Made by a program: the position numbers and the translations under genes | The notes under the pieces: model-generated | Databases searched by the model: none | Seen by the model: only the letters and a program-made list of their open reading frames with translations | What the model was told of the DNA's origin: nothing | Part shown: positions 60,360 to 64,000 of the stretch, in pieces | Position numbering within the stretch: position 1 is the stretch's first letter | Layout: each line of letters opens with the position of its first letter | From: Robiginitomaculum sp. | Lineage (GTDB): Bacteria > Pseudomonadota > Alphaproteobacteria > Caulobacterales > Maricaulaceae | Direction of reading: 5' to 3' | NCBI GenBank assembly: GCA_002733605.1 | Contig: NVWK01000007.1 | Coordinates: 58,927 to 122,926 of the forward strand | Length of the DNA: 64,000 bases

Positions 60360-62444
60360 CTAGGCCACGGCCAGAATAACCGGCCTCTCGTTTGGCGGAA
60401 TTTCCTCATAGGAGATCACCGGATTACGGATGCCTTTGGCGGCCATAACCGTCTTGATAAATCGACGACGGCGCGCACTTGTGGCAATGGCCGCATAATT
60501 TCCCTGCGCGGCAGAGCTGTCAAGTTTCTCGCTGACCGCATCAGCAAGCCGTTTAAATTCGTCCGGCGGCAAGGCAATGTCCACATTACCCCCCTCTTGC
60601 TTAATCTCGTGTTTGGTAAACAGGTTTTCCCAGTCCGGGCCAAGCTGTACAAGCGGCAACCGCCCTTGATCATCACGCATTTTGGCAATGAACTGGAAGG
60701 ATATGCGCTGACGTACACATTCGGCAATTTGCTCGATCGAATTCATGACCGGCTTCACCTCGGCAATGGTTTCAAGGATCAGGGGAATATTGCGCATAGA
60801 AACGCGCTCGGACAGTAATTGCCGTAAAACACCCTGGAATGTATCCATAGGCACTTTATCAGGGATAAATTCGTCCAAAATTTTCTTGTTGGAATTGGCC
60901 CGGTCCAAATCAGTTACATTTTTGAAAGCATCAAGCGTTTCATATAAAGATCGACGGGTTAAAAGTTTGGTGAAATTGGCTTGAATGATTTCCAGCAAAT
61001 GGGTTGCCAAGACCTCTTCAACCTCGATGATTGCCAGACCATGCATGACCAATTCATCACGGTGAGATTTCTCGACCCAACGTGCCGAAGCCTGATAAAC
61101 GGGCTCGCGAAATTGTGTACCCATAATCTCGGGGTGATCATTTTCCTCCATCAAGGCCATTACATGGCCCGGTTTCAGAATACTGCTCGCCACTTCTGTG
61201 CCCTGAATATAAACTTTATAGGTCTCCGTTGGCAATTGTGCGTTATCGGTAAGACGAACCGCAGGCAAAATAAATCCGAACTCGGTGGCAATATATTTCC
61301 GGATTTTTTCGACCCGTTTGTCAAAGCCCGTTTCCGCGTCCATAGCAATAGGCACAAGCTCTTTTGACAACACCAGATGGATTTCATCCAGATTTAATAC
61401 GTCCCCCATTGTTTCTTTTTCCGGCTCTTCGCTTAAGGATGTGACCGGTTTCTCGGCGTCCAGTTTTGCCTGATTTTGGGTTTTGGTTGTCCTATATGTT
61501 GCATAACCAAACCCAAGTGCGCCAAGCATGAAAGGCATGAAAGGCAGGCCCGGGAAAAAGGCAAAAACGACCATCACACTCGTTACGGATCCCAATGCAG
61601 CCGGATGGGCTGCGAACTGTTTGAAGATAGCCTTGTCAACGGTGCCTTCTTCCTTGCCCTTTGCCAGCAAGAGTGCGGCCGCAATGGAAATAATCACGGC
61701 TGGAATTTGAGACACAAGGCCATCGCCAACAGTGAGAATCGAATAATTGGTCAACGCATCCGAAAAACTTACCTTGTGCACGCCGATACCAATGGCAATA
61801 CCGGCAATCAAATTCAGCAATGTGATGAGAAGGCCTGCAATCGCATCTCCTTTTACAAATTTAGACACGCCGTCAAGTGAGCCAAGGAAGGCGGTTTCTT
61901 CTTGCTCCGTTTTACGGCGCAAACTGGCCTCTTCATGGCTGATCGCGCCAGCCGCTAAATCAGAATCGATCGCCAGCTGTTTGCCTGGCATGGCATCCAA
62001 GGCAAAACGGGCGCCAACTTCCGCCATACGGCCCGCACCTTTGGTAATCACCATAAAGTTGACGATCACCAGAACCGTAAACACGATCAAGCCCAAAAAT
62101 AGATTGCCCCCCATAATGAACTTGGCAAAGCCTTCAATAATGCCGCCAGCAGCATCCGTACCTGTATGCCCCTGTCCGATAATCAGTTTGGTAGAGGAGA
62201 TGTTGAGGGATAGGCGTAATAACAATGAAGCCAAAAGCACGGCCGGAAAAGATGAAAAATCCAGCGGCTTTTCGATAAACAAAGTTAACATAAATATCAA
62301 AATGGCAAAGGCGAAAGAGGCGGTAAGCCCTACGTCCAAAACCCAGCTTGGCACTGGTAAAATCATCATAATAATGATGGTAATCAGCGCCAGCGCCATG
62401 GCTGCGGTCGGATTATAAAGACTGGCAAACGTAAGTTTTGGCAT
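60360..62444 (-). CDS. flhA: Flagellar biosynthesis protein FlhA
   Basis: 694-residue export-gate protein. Eight hydrophobic helices in the first half, with the conserved FHIPEP-region sequence MAEVGARFALDAMPGKQLAIDSDLAAG and RKTEQEETAFLGSLDGVSKFVKGDAIAG near residue 145-230. C-terminal cytoplasmic domain (about residues 340-694) that docks chaperones, with FGFILPAVRLTDNAQLPTETYKVYIQG. Overlaps the fliQ stop by one base at its start. Standard size. Confidence 0.96.
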   Translation of the reverse strand: MPKLTFASLYNPTAAMALALITIIIMMILPVPSWVLDVGLTASFAFAILIFMLTLFIEKPLDFSSFPAVLLASLLLRLSLNISSTKLIIGQGHTGTDAAGGIIEGFAKFIMGGNLFLGLIVFTVLVIVNFMVITKGAGRMAEVGARFALDAMPGKQLAIDSDLAAGAISHEEASLRRKTEQEETAFLGSLDGVSKFVKGDAIAGLLITLLNLIAGIAIGIGVHKVSFSDALTNYSILTVGDGLVSQIPAVIISIAAALLLAKGKEEGTVDKAIFKQFAAHPAALGSVTSVMVVFAFFPGLPFMPFMLGALGFGYATYRTTKTQNQAKLDAEKPVTSLSEEPEKETMGDVLNLDEIHLVLSKELVPIAMDAETGFDKRVEKIRKYIATEFGFILPAVRLTDNAQLPTETYKVYIQGTEVASSILKPGHVMALMEENDHPEIMGTQFREPVYQASARWVEKSHRDELVMHGLAIIEVEEVLATHLLEIIQANFTKLLTRRSLYETLDAFKNVTDLDRANSNKKILDEFIPDKVPMDTFQGVLRQLLSERVSMRNIPLILETIAEVKPVMNSIEQIAECVRQRISFQFIAKMRDDQGRLPLVQLGPDWENLFTKHEIKQEGGNVDIALPPDEFKRLADAVSEKLDSSAAQGNYAAIATSARRRRFIKTVMAAKGIRNPVISYEEIPPNERPVILAVA

Positions 62445-62710
62445 TAGCTATTGGCAATCACAGGTAAGACTTGTGTATCAAATAATGTCACGACAATGCG
62501 GGTCATATACCCGGCCGTTATAAAGAAGACGACGAGCATCACGGCAAGTTTAGGCACGAATGTCAGCGTCATTTCCTGAATGGACGTCAGGGCCTGTAAA
62601 AGCCCAATGACCAAACCAACAACAAGCGCGGCCAGCAATAAGGGCATGGCCATCATAGCCGCGCCCCATAAAAACTCGCGCAAGGCTGATAAGAGATCCC
62701 CCTCGGTCAT
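62444..62710 (-). CDS. fliQ: Flagellar biosynthesis protein FliQ
   Basis: 88-residue protein with two hydrophobic helices, part of the FliPQR export gate. Signature: ALVVGLVIGLLQALTSIQEMTLTFVPKLA near residue 25, highly conserved in FliQ. Overlaps flhA by one base and follows fliE by nine bases. Confidence 0.95.
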   Translation of the reverse strand: MTEGDLLSALREFLWGAAMMAMPLLLAALVVGLVIGLLQALTSIQEMTLTFVPKLAVMLVVFFITAGYMTRIVVTLFDTQVLPVIANS

Positions 62711-62719
62711 CCCCCGCTC

Positions 62720-63016
62720 CTATACCGGCATGCGTAGAAGTTCTTGATAGGCTTCTACGACCCTATTTCGCACGGTCACAGCCGTTTCAAGAGCCATTTC
62801 GGCAGTTGCCATGGCTTCAACGACAGAATGGGCGTCGGCTTTCCCGACACTGAGAGCCTGTGTGGCTTTCTCGACATTTTCGAAAACCTCTGCAAACTCC
62901 TTAACACCCTGTTCAATCTTGCCGGGCTTTGAGGCTCCTGACAATTGTGCGTCGGGGGAAATGGCTTTTTGAGCGGTTTGATAGTGGCGCAAAGCGCCAA
63001 GTGATGCAGGTTCCAT
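62720..63016 (-). CDS. fliE: Flagellar hook-basal body complex protein FliE
   Basis: 98-residue rod-MS ring junction protein, exported through the flagellar type III system. The C-terminal half has the FliE pattern VEAMATAEMALETAVTVRNRVVEAYQELLRMPV. AGGAGG ribosome site just before the ATG at 63016, nine bases after flgC. Size as usual. Confidence 0.92.
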   Translation of the reverse strand: MEPASLGALRHYQTAQKAISPDAQLSGASKPGKIEQGVKEFAEVFENVEKATQALSVGKADAHSVVEAMATAEMALETAVTVRNRVVEAYQELLRMPV

Positions 63017-63025
63017 TTAAGCCTC

Positions 63026-63424
63026 CTATCGCCGCAGCAAATCAAGCAAGCTTGAATACATGCTTCGGGCTTGCTGAAATGTTGTCAGATTTGCTTCATA
63101 GGAACGACTGGCCTCGCGTGCATCGGCCATTTCGATCATCATATCTACATTTGATTTGGTGACATAGCCTTGCTGGTTGGCAAGCGGATGCGAGGGATCA
63201 AACTCTTGATCGCCCGGACTTTTATCAAGGGTAACCTTGTCAACATAAAGCCGGCTCTCGCCCGTATGGGAATCATATGAATTTTTAAATGTAACAAGCT
63301 TGCGTAGATACCCGTGCGTATCCGCATTAGATAGATTTTCACTTACAATGCGCAACCGTGTGGACTGTGCGTTCATGCCCTGTGTTGCGGCTTTCATTGC
63401 CCCAGAAATTGTACTGTTTCCCAT
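63026..63424 (-). CDS. flgC: Flagellar basal-body rod protein FlgC
   Basis: 132-residue proximal rod protein. Starts GNSTISGAMKAATQGMNAQSTRLRIVSENLSNADTHGYLRK with the ANAxT/GYRRK-like N-terminal rod signature, and ends AREASRSYEANLTTFQQARSMYSSLLDLLRR, the conserved C-terminal block. A strong AGGAGG ribosome site lies four bases before the ATG at 63424, which fixes the start even though the frame is open upstream for another 150 codons. In other Alphaproteobacteria flgB directly precedes flgC; it is absent here (see the segment 63425-64000). Confidence 0.93.
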   Translation of the reverse strand: MGNSTISGAMKAATQGMNAQSTRLRIVSENLSNADTHGYLRKLVTFKNSYDSHTGESRLYVDKVTLDKSPGDQEFDPSHPLANQQGYVTKSNVDMMIEMADAREASRSYEANLTTFQQARSMYSSLLDLLRR

Positions 63425-63821
63425 AAAGCCTCCTGCTTGCGTTTCATTTCGTTGAAACTCTTCATCATAAATCTCCAGCTGCGCTAACTTAGCCTCAACC
63501 ACCGACTCATTTAAACGCGCTCGTCGCCCAGCTAAATGCTCAATAACCGTATCACTGAATCGCTGTTTTACTTCGGCAATCGTTATCATTATCGACTGCT
63601 GCTGTGTCTCAACGTCCTGCTTTACGTGGGCGATACGGACTAAATCATCGTCAATATCATTAACCAACGCCACATACACAACAAGCGTTTCCTGCATGTC
63701 GCGTAACTGCGCAATATCTTGATCAAGTTGAGTTAACAAAGCACTAGTCGCACCTTTATGCTTCGAGAAATTGCTCTTGCTATGCCACCAAACATTACGC
63801 TGAATAAGATCGATGCGGCGA
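63425..63821 (-). other. Foreign-looking coiled-coil reading frame upstream of flgC, no start or stop of its own
   Basis: This frame continues without a stop from about 63880 into flgC, and from about 63790 to 63440 reads as credible protein: amphipathic helices such as TQLDQDIAQLRDMQETLVVYV and HLAGRRARLNESVVEAKLAQLEIYDEE. It has no relation to FlgB and is richer in A/T than the flagellar genes. It resembles the C-terminal part of an unrelated helical (TPR-type) protein, but I cannot identify it. No ribosome site for a separate gene is visible. It may be a foreign fragment joined to flgC. Confidence 0.45.
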
Positions 63822-64000
63822 TCAGAACCAATAATTTTCAGCCCCGCACGTTTCAATAACACCATCTCCTCTAAAGACAAAAAGAGAATCCATCACTTTG
63901 TCCATAAAATATCGATCATGTGAAACTACAAGCAAGTTTCCAGGAAAATCGAGCAAGAAATTTTCTAGGACATTTAGCGTAATTACATCCAAGTCATTTG
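63822..64000 (-). pseudogene. Tail fragment of an ABC-F ATPase, cut by the edge
   Basis: The last 58 codons before a TGA at 63822-63824 read as the ATPase D-loop and H-switch of an ABC-F protein: NDLDVITLNVLENFLLDFP and VVSHDRYFMDKV, followed by LFVFRGDG. After GVIE the homology stops abruptly (63850-63860) and the frame ends in TGA eight codons later. The style (TNDLDVITLNVLE..L) is like Bacteroidota Uup-type proteins. The N-terminal part lies beyond the window. Presence next to flagellar genes is anomalous. Confidence 0.75.

Noticed and set aside
61747..62418. 223-codon plus-strand frame opposite flhA
   Set aside because: Antisense of conserved transmembrane-coding DNA, Ser/Pro/Ile-rich and without motif or ribosome site.
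63425..63880. A 284-residue FlgC fusion protein
   Set aside because: A perfect AGGAGG site and family-length FlgC begin at 63424; the upstream part shows no relation to rod proteins and lacks its own start.

Overview
The window is a dense, circa 50% GC alphaproteobacterial chromosome segment. The best guess is a marine, stalked or flagellated member of Caulobacterales/Maricaulales (Hellea, Robiginitomaculum or Litorimonas-like). The pointers are the gene content: a Caulobacter-like sphingolipid locus, a 180-kDa NAD-glutamate dehydrogenase, the order flgC-fliE-fliQ-flhA-fliR-flhB, a CobU/CobT of the alphaproteobacterial type, and a TonB receptor/tryptophan-halogenase polysaccharide locus. The taxon is inferred; no rRNA or tRNA gene was recognised.

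Layout. 1-6.4 kb holds housekeeping genes: class II DAHP synthase (cut by the edge), a YhhN-like membrane protein, the operon glmU-rpiA-gor, and a phosphoglycolate-phosphatase-like gene. 6.7-7.4 kb is a repressor-like HTH protein with a degenerate LexA/S24 domain. 7.4-22.5 kb is a sphingolipid region in three transcription units. One runs leftward: DUF2141 secreted protein, GNAT-type ceramide synthase candidate, nucleotidyltransferase, flippase, HAD phosphatase, Cfa and LpxO-like hydroxylase. Diverging from it is lptF-lptG-lipid kinase-unknown nucleotidyltransferase-like gene. Converging on that is fatty acyl-AMP ligase, epimerase/ceramide reductase candidate, acyl carrier protein and serine palmitoyltransferase. 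Together these can plausibly make a ceramide, phosphorylate it and add a head group, and perhaps export it through a dedicated LptF/LptG pair; that last step is the most novel idea here.

22.6-29.1 kb: NAD-glutamate dehydrogenase, a CBS-domain protein and a GlxA-type AraC regulator. 29.3-34.7 kb: molybdenum cofactor synthesis (moaA, mobA, moaD, moaE, moaB, moaC, moeA) with an embedded TauE/SafE permease. 34.7-43.7 kb: an SDR, MAPEG protein, lipoprotein hydrolase, Mrp/ApbC, fatty acid hydroxylase family protein, leucine-dehydrogenase-like enzyme, cobT, retropepsin-like protease, a second TauE permease and dusA.

43.8-56.6 kb looks like a carbohydrate island next to the 5' end of dusA, a known integration site. 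It starts with a truncated tyrosine integrase and carries a beta-glucan (laminarin-type) utilisation set: SSS symporter, GH16 lipoprotein, tryptophan-halogenase-family flavoprotein, TonB receptor, LacI regulator, GH3 lipoprotein and glucokinase. ATTGTC/GACAAT half-sites lie upstream of both the receptor and the GH3 gene. 56.7-58.0 kb is an exported amidohydrolase. 58.1-63.4 kb is a flagellar export and rod operon reading leftward. The last ~570 bases do not fit: flgB, expected upstream of flgC, is absent and is replaced by an unrelated coiled-coil frame and the tail of an ABC-F ATPase resembling Bacteroidota proteins. This is either a recent recombination or a chimeric junction.
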